From NCBI RefSeq assembly GCF_000767465.1, contig NZ_CP009291.1, forward strand, positions 1,257,501 through 1,321,500: 64,000 nucleotides of DNA, given 5' to 3'. Each line of letters starts with the position of its first letter. Position 1 is the first letter of the stretch. The notes beneath the pieces were generated by a model, which ran no database searches, had not been told where the DNA came from, and worked only from the letters and a program-made list of their open reading frames with translations. This DNA comes from Novosphingobium pentaromativorans US6-1 (GTDB taxonomy: Bacteria; Pseudomonadota; Alphaproteobacteria; Sphingomonadales; Sphingomonadaceae). A program made the translations under genes and the position numbers. Of this stretch, positions 55,864 through 64,000 are shown one piece after another.

Positions 55864-57297
55864 ATGAGCACGAAACCGCGTACACTCTACCAGAAGATCT
55901 GGGACGCCCACGTCGTCGACCAGCGCGACGACGGTACCTGCCTCGTCTATATAGACAGGCACATCATCCACGAGGTGACCAGCCCGCAGGCCTTCGAAAG
56001 CCTTCGCGCCGCCGGACGCCCGGTGCGCCGCCCAGACCTTACGCTCGCGGTTCCCGACCACAACCTGCCGACTACGGCGCGCAAGGACGCTGCAGGCAAT
56101 GTCCTGCCCATCGCCGATGAGCAGAGCGCCCAGCAGCTCGCCGCGCTTCAGAAGAATGCGCCCGAGTTCGGCATCCGCTACATCGATTCGACCGACCCGG
56201 AACAGGGCATCGTCCACGTCGTCGGCCCCGAGCAGGGCTTCTCGCTGCCTGGCGCGACGATCGTGTGCGGCGACAGCCACACCGCCTGCCACGGCGGCCT
56301 GGGCGCCCTGGCATTCGGCATCGGCACCAGCGAGGTCGAGCACGTTCTCGCTACGCAGACCCTGCTGCTCAAGCAGTCCAAGACCATGGAAGTGCGCGTC
56401 GAGGGCACGCTGGGTGCCGGCGTCACGCCCAAGGACGTAATTCTCCACATCATCGGCCAGATCGGTACTGCCGGCGGCACCGGCCACGTGATCGAGTACC
56501 GCGGCAACGTCTTCGAGGAAATGTCGATCGAGGGCCGCCTGACGGTCTGCAACATGTCGATCGAAGGGGGCGCGCGCGCCGGCCTGGTCGCTCCCGATGA
56601 GACCACTTTCGCATACATCAAGGGACGCCCCTACGCGCCCAAGGGCGAGGAATGGGACAAGGCAGTGGCCTGGTGGAAGAGCCTTGCCACCGATGAAGGC
56701 GCAACTTTCGACAAGACCGTCCTGATCCGCGCCGAAGACATCCAGCCGACCGTGACCTGGGGCACCAGCCCCGAGGATACGTCCGCGATCGGCGGCGTCG
56801 TTCCGGCGCCGGAAGACTTCGCCGACCCTTCGAAGCAGAGCGCAGTGAAGGTCAGTCTCGAGTACATGGGCCTGACGCCCGGCACGAAGCTGACCGACAT
56901 CGAAGTGCAAAACGTCTTCATCGGCTCATGCACCAACAGCCGCATCGAGGACATCCGCGCTGCCGCCGAAGTGCTCAAGGGCCGCCACAAGGCCGACAAC
57001 GTCAAGTGGGCGATCATCGTCCCCGGCTCGGGCCTCGTCAAACAGCAGGCCGAGGCCGAAGGGCTCGACAAGATCATCATCGAGGCCGGTCTCGAATGGC
57101 GCGAACCGGGCTGCTCGGCCTGCCTTGCGATGAACCCGGACAAGGTTCCCGCCGGAGAGCGATGCGCCTCGACCAGCAACCGCAATTTCACCGGGCGCCA
57201 GGGCCCCGGTGCACGCACCCACCTGATGAGCCCGGCCATGGCCGCAGCGGCTGCCGTCACCGGCAAGCTGACAGACGTGCGCGATCTGGTAGGATAA
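55864..57297 (+). CDS. leuC: 3-isopropylmalate dehydratase large subunit
   Basis: The 477-residue enzyme has the aconitase-family [4Fe-4S] cysteines ([21 protein letters not shown]) and the TCVCGDSH-like segment [15 protein letters not shown]. With LeuD it isomerises 2- to 3-isopropylmalate in leucine synthesis. It is 4 bases from the microprotein gene, which touches leuD. Confidence 0.97.
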   Translation: MSTKPRTLYQKIWDAHVVDQRDDGTCLVYIDRHIIHEVTSPQAFESLRAAGRPVRRPDLTLAVPDHNLPTTARKDAAGNVLPIADEQSAQQLAALQKNAPEFGIRYIDSTDPEQGIVHVVGPEQGFSLPGATIVCGDSHTACHGGLGALAFGIGTSEVEHVLATQTLLLKQSKTMEVRVEGTLGAGVTPKDVILHIIGQIGTAGGTGHVIEYRGNVFEEMSIEGRLTVCNMSIEGGARAGLVAPDETTFAYIKGRPYAPKGEEWDKAVAWWKSLATDEGATFDKTVLIRAEDIQPTVTWGTSPEDTSAIGGVVPAPEDFADPSKQSAVKVSLEYMGLTPGTKLTDIEVQNVFIGSCTNSRIEDIRAAAEVLKGRHKADNVKWAIIVPGSGLVKQQAEAEGLDKIIIEAGLEWREPGCSACLAMNPDKVPAGERCASTSNRNFTGRQGPGARTHLMSPAMAAAAAVTGKLTDVRDLVG

Positions 57298-57301
57298 GAA
57301 G

Positions 57302-57466
57302 ATGTCCGAGGAATCCGAAAGCAATCTGGCCAGCAAGGCCGCCATTGCCGCCGGCGCCGCCATTGGCTCTGCCGCCATCGCCGCCGCCCTGCTCTTCGTG
57401 AAGCGCCGCAAGGCCCGCAATGAGGAAAAGCCGCTCCACCCCGAAGAGGCGCCGGAGACCGACTGA
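57302..57466 (+). CDS. 54-residue membrane microprotein between leuC and leuD
   Basis: The frame encodes 54 residues: a polar Ser/Glu N-terminus, an Ala-rich membrane segment (about 13-32, ending ALLFVKRRK), and an acidic tail. The ATG is 4 bases after the leuC stop and the TGA overlaps the leuD ATG by one base (TGATG), so it is translated in the operon. No family recognised. Confidence 0.65.
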   Translation: MSEESESNLASKAAIAAGAAIGSAAIAAALLFVKRRKARNEEKPLHPEEAPETD

Positions 57467-58068
57467 TGGAACCCATTTCGCACGTAACCGGCCGCGCCAT
57501 TCCGTTCGGCCGCAAGAACGTCGACACCGACGTCATCATCCCGGCCGCCTGGCTCAAGACGATCACCCGCGAAGGGCTTGGCCAGGGTGCCTTCGAGGCG
57601 GTCAAGCAGGAACCGGGCAACGTCTTCACCGACCCGGAATATGCCGGTGCGCCGATCCTGATTGCAGGCGACAACTTCGGCTGCGGCTCCAGCCGTGAAC
57701 ACGCCGCCTGGGCCCTGCTAGACATGGGCGTGACCTGCGTGATCGCGCCCAGCTTCTCCGACATCTTCGCCAGCAATGCTTTCAAGAACGGCATCCTTAC
57801 CGTGGCGCTGCCGCAGGATGCGGTCGACCGCCTGCTGGAAGTGGCGAAAAGCGACGATATCGACGTCGACCTGGCAACACAGTCCGTAACGACGCCGTTC
57901 CAGGACCGCTTCACCTTCGAAATCGATCCTTTCCGCAAGCACTGCCTGCTCGAAGGTCTCGACGAAGTGGGCCTGACCATGGCGCAGGGCGATGCCATCA
58001 AGGCTCACGAAACGCGCGCGAAAGAGGAAATGCCTTTCCTTGCCCGCACCATCTCGACGGTCGACTGA
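57466..58068 (+). CDS. leuD: 3-isopropylmalate dehydratase small subunit
   Basis: The 200-residue subunit has the swivel-domain motif [14 protein letters not shown] and [17 protein letters not shown]. It completes the LeuCD isomerase. The ATG shares its A with the microprotein stop. Confidence 0.96.
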   Translation: MEPISHVTGRAIPFGRKNVDTDVIIPAAWLKTITREGLGQGAFEAVKQEPGNVFTDPEYAGAPILIAGDNFGCGSSREHAAWALLDMGVTCVIAPSFSDIFASNAFKNGILTVALPQDAVDRLLEVAKSDDIDVDLATQSVTTPFQDRFTFEIDPFRKHCLLEGLDEVGLTMAQGDAIKAHETRAKEEMPFLARTISTVD

Positions 58069-58113
58069 AAAAACCTTCGCCATGACGAAGGAATAAGGGC
58101 AATCGGCGAATCT

Positions 58114-58133
58114 GGATTGAACCAAGTCAATCC
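58114..58133. repeat. Inverted repeat upstream of the ATPase zeta-like gene
   Basis: GGATTGA (58114-58120) and TCAATCC (58127-58133) with a six-base spacer, 70 bases upstream of the next ATG. TTGAAC within it could be a -35. Operator or hairpin; not resolved. Confidence 0.4.
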
Positions 58134-58201
58134 GGGCCTTATCCGCTTCTGGTAAATAACAGGGGCCCTATTCCCGTGGGCATTATTTTCGAGGTTGTCA
58201 T

Positions 58202-58525
58202 ATGACGAGTTTTGAAGACCGCGAACGCGCCGAAGAAGCCAAGTTCGCACATGATGCCGATACGCAGTTCCGCATTCAGGCGCGCCGCAACCGCCTCCTC
58301 GGGGAATGGGCCGCAGAACGCATGGGCCTTTCGCAGGCCGAAACCGAAGCCTATGCCAAGGCCGTCGTCCAGGCCGACTTCGAGGAAGCCGGCGACGAAG
58401 ACGTCATCCGCAAGCTGCTCGGCGACATCACCGCCGCCGGCGTCGAGACCACCGAGGCCGAAGTGCGCACCGCGCTTGAGGCCAAGCAGGTCGAGGCCCG
58501 CCGCGCCTTTCTCGGCGAAGTCTGA
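58202..58525 (+). CDS. ATPase inhibitor subunit zeta-like protein (DUF1476)
   Basis: The 107-residue helical protein matches DUF1476 (FEDRERAEEAKFAHDADTQFRIQARRNRLLGEWAAERMGL). In Paracoccus the zeta subunit blocks F1-ATPase hydrolysis with its N-terminal region. Inhibitory role here is inferred from the family. Confidence 0.88.
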   Translation: MTSFEDRERAEEAKFAHDADTQFRIQARRNRLLGEWAAERMGLSQAETEAYAKAVVQADFEEAGDEDVIRKLLGDITAAGVETTEAEVRTALEAKQVEARRAFLGEV

Positions 58526-58561
58526 GAAGCGCAGGGCACAGGAAACTCAGGGAACCCAACT

Positions 58562-58795
58562 ATGGCAATGTCCGCAGAACAGATCGAAACCCTCATCCGG
58601 GCTTCGCTGCCCGATGCGCAAGTGACGATCACGGACCTTGCCGGTGACGGCGACCATTATTCCGCGCACGTGGTTTCCGCCGCATTCACCGGCAAGCCGC
58701 GCGTTGCGCAGCACAAGATGGTCTACGAAGCACTGGGCGGTCGCATGGGCGGCGAACTCCATGCCTTGCAACTGACGACCGCCGTTCCCAACTGA
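58562..58795 (+). CDS. BolA-family protein
   Basis: The 77-residue protein has the BolA fold and conserved FTGKPRVAQHKMVYEALGGRMGGELHALQL, including the His that can ligate a shared [2Fe-2S] cluster. It lies just upstream of the CGFS glutaredoxin, its usual partner. Confidence 0.9.
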   Translation: MAMSAEQIETLIRASLPDAQVTITDLAGDGDHYSAHVVSAAFTGKPRVAQHKMVYEALGGRMGGELHALQLTTAVPN

Positions 58796-58829
58796 GCTTG
58801 CGTAGAAGATTAAAAGGTCAGCCTTCACC

Positions 58830-59159
58830 ATGTCCGAAGTCAACGCCCGCATCGGCGAGATTGTAAACAAGAACGACATCGTCCTGTTCATGAAAGGGAC
58901 GCCGCTATTCCCCCAGTGCGGCTTTTCGAGCCGGGCGGTGGCGATCCTCGATCACCTCGGCGCTCCCTATGAGAGCGTCGACGTGCTGCAGGACATGGAA
59001 ATACGCCAGGGCATCAAGACCTACTCGGATTGGCCGACGATCCCCCAGCTCTATGTAAAGGGCGAATTCGTCGGCGGCAGCGACATCATGATGGAAATGT
59101 ACGAGGCCGGCGAGCTTCACCAGCTTTTCATCGATTCAGGCCTCGCCACGCAGGGCTGA
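58830..59159 (+). CDS. grxD: Monothiol CGFS glutaredoxin (Grx4)
   Basis: The 109-residue protein has the CGFS active site (C30) and the [16 protein letters not shown] segment that binds glutathione. It carries [2Fe-2S] clusters, often in a complex with BolA, for Fe-S trafficking and iron sensing. A strong terminator follows. Confidence 0.95.
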   Translation: MSEVNARIGEIVNKNDIVLFMKGTPLFPQCGFSSRAVAILDHLGAPYESVDVLQDMEIRQGIKTYSDWPTIPQLYVKGEFVGGSDIMMEMYEAGELHQLFIDSGLATQG

Positions 59160-59549
59160 TCCCTCAAGGCGCTTGCGCACCAGGCATGATTCAGGCGCCC
59201 GGAAGGAAGCTTCCGGGCGTTTCGCCGTGCCTTGGAGATGCTGGAAACGAGGCATTGCCGGGCGGCGCATCCATGTCGGAGCGCTGCTGTGCCAAATTGC
59301 CGATTTCGAAAAAGACGCCTCGGGGAGACGGGGCCGTGGAGACTGGTCGGCCCCGCCTCTATTCGAGACTACTCGGGGGTACCAAGCTATAAGCATGGAC
59401 CGTGCCAGTTTGCATTTTCTCTTTGTTTTCAGATCATTTGCTTCAATACTTCATGGCTGGTTAGCCCACTTTGTAAAGCTGCCCGACACCAGCTCCCGGC
59501 CAAACTCTCACAAATATGACTTGCCTGCGCTCGCCCGCCGCGCGAGAGC
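59160..59549. other. Gene-free stretch between grxD and the NUDIX gene
   Basis: No gene is supported in these 390 bases. It opens with the grxD terminator; the right part must hold the NUDIX promoter but no convincing -35/-10 was seen. Confidence 0.5.
59196..59222 (+). terminator. Intrinsic terminator of grxD
   Basis: Perfect 10-bp stem (CGCCCGGAAG at 59196-59205, CTTCCGGGCG at 59210-59219) with a GAAG loop and TTT after it, 37 bases after the stop. Confidence 0.85.
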
Positions 59550-60350
59550 ATGCCCATGTTCAAGTTCCCGCCGACCGACGAGCCCATGGCCGCAGATGGC
59601 CCGAATGTCATCCCGGCCGCAACCGTGCTCATCTTCCGCAAGTCGCAAACCGGCAATGCACCGGAGTTGCTGATGCTGCAGCGGGCGAAGGAAATGCGCT
59701 TTGCCGGCGGGGCAGCCGTCTGGCCCGGCGGGCGGATAGATCCTGCCGACCGCGATCTTGCGAAAGTACTGCTTCCCCAGGTCCCGATCGAAAGGGCCGC
59801 AGCCAAGATCGCCGGTATCCGTGAGACACTCGAGGAAACCGGCCTCATGATCGCCACGCGCGAGCCGGTCAGTGCGGCGCAAGCAGCGGCAGCCCGCGCG
59901 ATGTTGTTCGAACAGGGCAGGCTTGCCCCGGTACTCGATCACTTCGGCTGGCAACTCGACCCCGACAGTCTGACGCTCTATGCCCACTGGTGCCCGCCAT
60001 GGGAGCGTGCCTTCGATACCCGCTTTTTCATTCACAACCTCGGAACCGGCTCGGTCGAGGTCGAAGTCGATGCGACGGAGAACACGCGCCTGTTCTGGAC
60101 CAGCGCCGCCGATGCCCTGGCCATGGCGGATCGCGGCGAGATCACGGTCATCTTCCCGACCCGGCGCAACCTGGAAAGGTTGGCCCAGTTCAGTTCCTTC
60201 GAGCAAGTGCTTGAAGATATTGCCCGCTATCCGGTGTGCCGCATCACCGGCGCGTTCGTCGAACAGGACGGCGAGAAATGGCTGATGCTGCCCGAGGGCG
60301 CGGGATACCCCGTGCTGGGTGAACCCAAGACCACCCTCTTGCGCGGTTAG
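59550..60350 (+). CDS. NUDIX hydrolase with a lengthened Nudix box (NUDT7/19-like)
   Basis: The 266-residue protein has the catalytic RETLEETG (R91-G98) but about 30 residues separate it from the leading Gly pair (WPGGRID at 58-64), against 14 in the usual Nudix box. An insertion there is typical of NUDT7/NUDT19-type CoA or nucleotide diphosphatases. Exact substrate unknown. Confidence 0.8.
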   Translation: MPMFKFPPTDEPMAADGPNVIPAATVLIFRKSQTGNAPELLMLQRAKEMRFAGGAAVWPGGRIDPADRDLAKVLLPQVPIERAAAKIAGIRETLEETGLMIATREPVSAAQAAAARAMLFEQGRLAPVLDHFGWQLDPDSLTLYAHWCPPWERAFDTRFFIHNLGTGSVEVEVDATENTRLFWTSAADALAMADRGEITVIFPTRRNLERLAQFSSFEQVLEDIARYPVCRITGAFVEQDGEKWLMLPEGAGYPVLGEPKTTLLRG

Positions 60351-60373
60351 CCTGTCCCCGCGACCAAAGCGAA

Positions 60374-60682
60374 TCAGGCTTCGGGGCCGTGCCTCAGAAC
60401 CAGGTAATCGACGACAGGACCATACATAGGCCGGTCGAATTCGATCCCGGCCACATCGTCCTTGTTCCACCGCACTACGCCGGTGAGGACTTCCATGCCT
60501 TCGGGTCGGATCATCACCCGCGTGCCGACCTTGAAGAAAAGGCTTCGCGGTCGGATGCAGCACCCTTCGATCGAAATGTCGGAAATCACGCCCCGATCGC
60601 GCATGCCTGTGTGCGTGCGGCACTGCACGGACATAGATACAGGCCGACGGATGTACCGGCGAGGCAACATGGGACGAGTCAT
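60374..60682 (-). CDS. PilZ-domain c-di-GMP-binding protein
   Basis: The 102-residue single-domain protein has both halves of the c-di-GMP site: RRYIRR (R8/R9 and R12/R13, RxxxR) and DISIEG (35-40, DxSxxG). It is convergent with the NUDIX gene and lies 2.2 kb from a GGDEF gene. Target unknown. Confidence 0.85.
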   Translation of the reverse strand: MTRPMLPRRYIRRPVSMSVQCRTHTGMRDRGVISDISIEGCCIRPRSLFFKVGTRVMIRPEGMEVLTGVVRWNKDDVAGIEFDRPMYGPVVDYLVLRHGPEA

Positions 60683-60858
60683 AACGGCTCATCGTGACCG
60701 AAACTGGTTGATCAATATTTAAGACAACTTGCCGCCCTCGAAAGGCAAACAGTACTCAACCAATATAATGCAGTCTTTATAGATAGTTGAAACAGGCCTT
60801 TCAGAAAATCCAACAAGCGGATCCACTTCCCATTGCCTGCAAGGAACTTCGCGACACG

Positions 60859-62340
60859 TCAGGCGAAAAGCCCGGCGAAACGCTCTCGCAGAAGCTTTTT
60901 CTGTATCTTGCCCATCGTGTTGCGGGGCAAGACGTCGAGCGTCAGGATCGCCTTGGGGACCTTGAACGCAGCCAGCTGCTTGCGCAGGTCCTCTCGCACC
61001 GCCTCGGGATCGAACGCCCCCGATGGCTGGACCACTGCAACGACTGCTTCGCCGAAATCGGGATGCGGCACACCGATCACCGCCGCCTCGGCCACGTCAT
61101 CGCGATCGTCCAGCAGTGCCTCGACTTCGGCGGGGTAAACGTTGAGGCCGCCAGAGATGATCAGGTCCTTCTCGCGCCCGACCAGCTGGACGTAACCATC
61201 GGCATCGATCACCCCCATGTCGCCGGTGATGAACCAGCCATCGCCGCGGAACTCGGCCGCGGTCTTCTCAGGCATCTGCCAATAGCCCTTGAAGATGTTG
61301 CGTCCCTTGACTTCGACTATGCCGACTTCCCCCCGAGGCAGCACCTTGCCGGTTTCAAACTCGGCAATGCGCAGCGAAACCCCGGGCAGCGGCGGGCCCA
61401 CATAGCCAGCACGGCGCTCACCCTCATATGGGTTGGAGGTGAGCATCCCGGTTTCGGTCATGCCGTAGCGCTCCAGCACCCGGTGGCCGCAGCGCGCCTC
61501 GAACGCGCGGTGGATGTCGGCCGACAGCGGGGCCGAGCCGGAGATGAACAGGCGCATGTCGGCAGCTGTCTCGCGGGTGAAGCCGGGATCGGCAAGCAGG
61601 CGGGTGTAGAACGTGGGCACACCCATCAAGACCGTCGAATCCGCCATCAGTTCGATCACGCGCGCGCTCTCGAACCTGGGCAGGAAGACCATCGACGCGC
61701 CCGAGAAAAGCACGCAGTGCACCGCAACGAACAGGCCATGGACGTGGAATATCGGCAAGGCATGAATGAGCCGATCCTCATGCGTGAATCGCCAGAAGTC
61801 GATCAGCATCTCGCCATTGGACGCGAGGTTGTCCTGCGTGAGCATGGCCCCCTTGGGCTTGCCGGTCGTGCCGGAAGTATAAAGGATCGCTGCGATATCG
61901 TCGCTCCGGCGCGGCACGGGCGCGGCCCCCTCTTCCGGCAAGTCGGCGAAGAGGCGCTCAAGCGTCGTCACCTGCATCGCGCCGCCGCCGATGCGGGCGA
62001 AGAGTTCGGTGCTCCGTTCTCGGCAGACAGCCAGAACCGGCGTCGCGTCGGCCGCGAAATAAGTCAGTTCGGACTCGGTATAGTCGATGTTGAGCGGCAG
62101 GTAGATCGCCCCGGCCCGGATCGTCGCGATGTAGAGCAAGAGCGTCTCGACGTTCTTGTCGGTCTGCACGAGAACCCGTTCGCCCGGCGCCACGCCGAGC
62201 GCCTGAAGTCGCCCGGCCAGACGCCCCGCCTCCACCTCGATTTCGCGGTAGGTCCAGCGCCGCGCCCCATCCTCGACAAGAACTCGATCGGCAAACGCCT
62301 CGAAGCTGCGCGCAAAGCGAGAATGAAGATCGCCCGACAT
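60859..62340 (-). CDS. matB: Malonyl-CoA synthetase (MatB-like)
   Basis: The 493-residue ANL-family ligase has YTSGTTGKPKGAML, the ERYGMTETGMLTSNPYEG segment and GREKDLIISGGLNVYPAEVE; the whole protein resembles, from memory, characterised Rhodopseudomonas MatB. It ligates malonate to CoA. ATG 62340 gives the expected length; the longer open frame adds non-family residues. The upstream region is 530 bases without a gene. Confidence 0.85.
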   Translation of the reverse strand: MSGDLHSRFARSFEAFADRVLVEDGARRWTYREIEVEAGRLAGRLQALGVAPGERVLVQTDKNVETLLLYIATIRAGAIYLPLNIDYTESELTYFAADATPVLAVCRERSTELFARIGGGAMQVTTLERLFADLPEEGAAPVPRRSDDIAAILYTSGTTGKPKGAMLTQDNLASNGEMLIDFWRFTHEDRLIHALPIFHVHGLFVAVHCVLFSGASMVFLPRFESARVIELMADSTVLMGVPTFYTRLLADPGFTRETAADMRLFISGSAPLSADIHRAFEARCGHRVLERYGMTETGMLTSNPYEGERRAGYVGPPLPGVSLRIAEFETGKVLPRGEVGIVEVKGRNIFKGYWQMPEKTAAEFRGDGWFITGDMGVIDADGYVQLVGREKDLIISGGLNVYPAEVEALLDDRDDVAEAAVIGVPHPDFGEAVVAVVQPSGAFDPEAVREDLRKQLAAFKVPKAILTLDVLPRNTMGKIQKKLLRERFAGLFA

Positions 62341-62870
62341 TTCCTGCCTCTTTCCCAAAGTCGTGTTCGTGCTCGCCGAATGGGGGAGGTGCACGCGATG
62401 CGCAAGCCCTGCCATCCGGCCGGTGGGTGCGTCCGGCAGAGCCGCGCTCCCGTGTGGAAACCACCTCAACTTACCGGAATATATAAAGAATATTACACAG
62501 CCAAATGGCACGGCCGGAAGTTTCCTTGCCATGCCGCATTTTCCTTCGGCGCCATGACGTCAAAAACATGACGCCGTCATGAGCTCAACTGAGGCGATAC
62601 ATGTCACACGCCGGTAACTGCTGCGGTACATGCCCAGCGCAACTCGTCGCCAAGCTTTAAAAAATGCGTCGCAATAGCGTCAGTATGATCGCTGTTGCCC
62701 TTGCCCGGAAGCGCTGGGCCTGCGAAAACCCTGGCGATCAGCACCTCGCACCGCCCTTGCTCAAACAAACTCCAATACATTATCGAAAAAATAACCAAAT
62801 AATTTCAAGAGCGTAAATTAAAGCACCAAAAAGAATTCGGATCGTCGCGCGCAAGGAATACCAGAACATA
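62341..62870. other. Divergent AT-rich promoter region of matB and the GGDEF gene
   Basis: 530 bases with no supported gene. It contains the CATGACG repeats (62553-62581), an AT-rich imperfect palindrome at 62478-62494 (AATATATAAAGAATATT), and promoters for both divergent genes, not resolved by eye. Confidence 0.5.
62553..62581. repeat. CATGACG direct and inverted repeats
   Basis: CATGACG occurs at 62553-62559 and 62567-62573; the second is followed after one base by its reverse complement CGTCATG (62575-62581), giving a 15-bp palindrome. TGACGTCA lies at 62555-62562. A dimeric regulator site is likely. Confidence 0.45.
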
Positions 62871-64000
62871 ATGCCCCCCATTCCACCGAATGACGCAGAG
62901 CGGGTCGCTGCGCTCAGACAACTGGCTTTGCTCGACAGCCCCGGGCATTCGTCCTTCGACGATATCGTGCGCCTTGTCAGCCTGGCGCTCGACTCCTCGA
63001 TAGCGATGATCTCGCTGATGGACGAACGGCGGCAGTGGTTCCTTGCCTCGCGCGGAATCGACGTCAAGGAAACGCCGCGCGAGCTGGCCTTCTGCAATTA
63101 CCCGGTCGCCTTCGGCAAACCCCTGCTGGTCCGGGACACCCGCAAGGACACCCGCTTTGCCGATAGCATATTGGCGAACTCGGGCCCGCAAATCCGGTCA
63201 TACATCGGCTATCCCGTGCGCTCTCCGGATGGGCATGTCCTGGGTACCGTCTGCGCAGCCGACAGGGCAAAGGACAAGTTCAACGACGCGCACGTCGAAC
63301 TCCTCGAAAATCTCTCGGCGCTGGTCGAGCAGCTCATTGCCGCCCATGCCCTCAATCTCGAGCTGGACAGGATGCACCGCAATCTGGCAGCGGAGAAGGA
63401 CAGGCTCGAGCAGGTCAACCTCACCTTTCGCCAGATGGAAAAGATCGCCCGGATCGGCGCCTGGGAATTCGACGTCCAGAACGCCCGCCTCATCTGGTCG
63501 GACAGCATTCACGCCATCCACGGCCATCCCAAGGACATGCCGATCGATGGCGAAATGGCGATTGGCTATATCGTGCCCCATCACCGGCCAAAGGTTCGCG
63601 AAGCGATCCGGGCCATGATCGCCGGCGCCGCCGAAATCGACACCGAAGTCGACATCATCACACGAACCGGCGAAGCGAAGCGGGCGCACATCATCGGCCA
63701 GAGGCGAGAGGTCGCCGACGGCGGGGCGCGGATCATCGGCGTTCTCATGGACGTGACGGACCGGCATAACGCGCACCTTGCCCTGAAGCGCGCAGCCGAG
63801 ATCGACGACCTGACGGGCTTGCTTAACCGCAATGCCTTCGTGGCGCATCTCGACGAAACCATCCGTTCGAGCGGCGCGGCAGAAAAACCGCGACACCTGA
63901 TGATGTTCGACCTCGACGGCCTCAAGGACACCAACGAGATCTACGGGCATACCGCGGGGGACCTGGCGCTGCGCGAAGTGAGTGCGCGCATCGCGTCCCT
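62871..64000 (+). CDS. GAF-PAS-GGDEF diguanylate cyclase, truncated by the window end
   Basis: The frame is open from ATG 62871 to the window end, with at least 376 residues: a GAF domain (about 20-155; SLDSSIAMISLMDERRQWF-type core), a PAS domain (about 190-290; RIGAWEFDV), and the start of a GGDEF domain (DLTGLLNRNAFVAHL; MMFDLDGLKDTNEIYGHTAG). The catalytic GGDEF motif itself lies beyond the edge, so activity, and any EAL domain, cannot be judged. An AAGGA site precedes the start. Confidence 0.85.
   Translation, partial: MPPIPPNDAERVAALRQLALLDSPGHSSFDDIVRLVSLALDSSIAMISLMDERRQWFLASRGIDVKETPRELAFCNYPVAFGKPLLVRDTRKDTRFADSILANSGPQIRSYIGYPVRSPDGHVLGTVCAADRAKDKFNDAHVELLENLSALVEQLIAAHALNLELDRMHRNLAAEKDRLEQVNLTFRQMEKIARIGAWEFDVQNARLIWSDSIHAIHGHPKDMPIDGEMAIGYIVPHHRPKVREAIRAMIAGAAEIDTEVDIITRTGEAKRAHIIGQRREVADGGARIIGVLMDVTDRHNAHLALKRAAEIDDLTGLLNRNAFVAHLDETIRSSGAAEKPRHLMMFDLDGLKDTNEIYGHTAGDLALREVSARIAS

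Noticed and set aside
62604..62798. 64-codon minus-strand frame in the matB/GGDEF region
   Set aside because: No ribosome site and no family match; lies in the promoter region.

Overview
The window is a contiguous, GC-rich, gene-dense piece of alphaproteobacterial chromosome, most likely from the Sphingomonadales and close to Novosphingobium. The assignment rests on several points. The Atm1-type ABC exporter closely resembles, from memory, the crystallised Novosphingobium aromaticivorans protein. Alphaproteobacterial families are present (DUF1134/EipA, DUF1476/ATPase zeta-like, COQ9, ubiquinol-cytochrome c chaperone, DUF448+L7Ae-like protein before infB). There is also a carotenoid hydroxylase (CrtZ). 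No phage, transposase, integrase or CRISPR array was seen.

Layout. 1-2.6 kb is the tail of a surface-polysaccharide cluster (partial gene, Wzx-like flippase, GT14 glycosyltransferase). 2.7-7.2 kb holds a two-domain retropepsin-like protease, the Atm1 exporter and a SulP anion transporter. 7.2-11.8 kb carries hslUV (with a candidate leaderless heat-shock promoter), bamE, a bc1 chaperone, DUF177 and ssb. 11.9-19.4 kb has feoAB, COQ9, an ankyrin protein, an SCO protein, YcgN, a YgjP-type peptidase and ribD-ribE. 19.4-25.7 kb has a GNAT, an aromatic aminotransferase, EipA, tRNA-Ser(GCU) and acnB. 26-31 kb is regulatory: a NarL-type kinase and regulator, a PilZ-XRE fusion and a LacI regulator. 31-46 kb is the translation/RNA cluster rimP-nusA-ylxR-infB-rbfA // truB-rpsO-pnp, all on the minus strand except one plus-strand gene; it is split by about 4.8 kb holding an M50 protease, a sulfotransferase, tdk and a DUF1963 protein. 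46-48 kb is a four-gene cassette of unknown function (membrane-tethered LuxR-type HTH, small helical protein, polytopic membrane protein, JAMM metalloprotease). 48-51.7 kb is an expanded phage-shock (psp) system under a textbook sigma-54 promoter. 51.7-64 kb has nadE, sufE, crtZ, leuC-microprotein-leuD, the ATPase zeta-like gene, bolA-grxD, a NUDIX enzyme, a PilZ protein, malonyl-CoA synthetase and the start of a GAF-PAS-GGDEF cyclase cut by the window end.

How the parts work together. Iron and Fe-S handling recurs (Atm1, FeoAB, SufE, BolA/Grx4, YcgN, AcnB, LeuC). Envelope maintenance also recurs (BamE, EipA, psp system, Wzx/GT14). c-di-GMP signalling appears at 60-64 kb.

Most worth a second look: (1) the psp operon, with three PspB-like proteins sharing a C-terminal element with PspC, a 61-residue lead peptide and a possible PspA N-terminal extension; (2) the HTH/membrane/JAMM cassette beside pspF; (3) an identical GTTA-N6-TTGACTAAC element at two promoters flanking the two-component/PilZ-XRE locus; (4) the 54-codon membrane microprotein between leuC and leuD. 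All calls are by reading the sequence; no database search was run.
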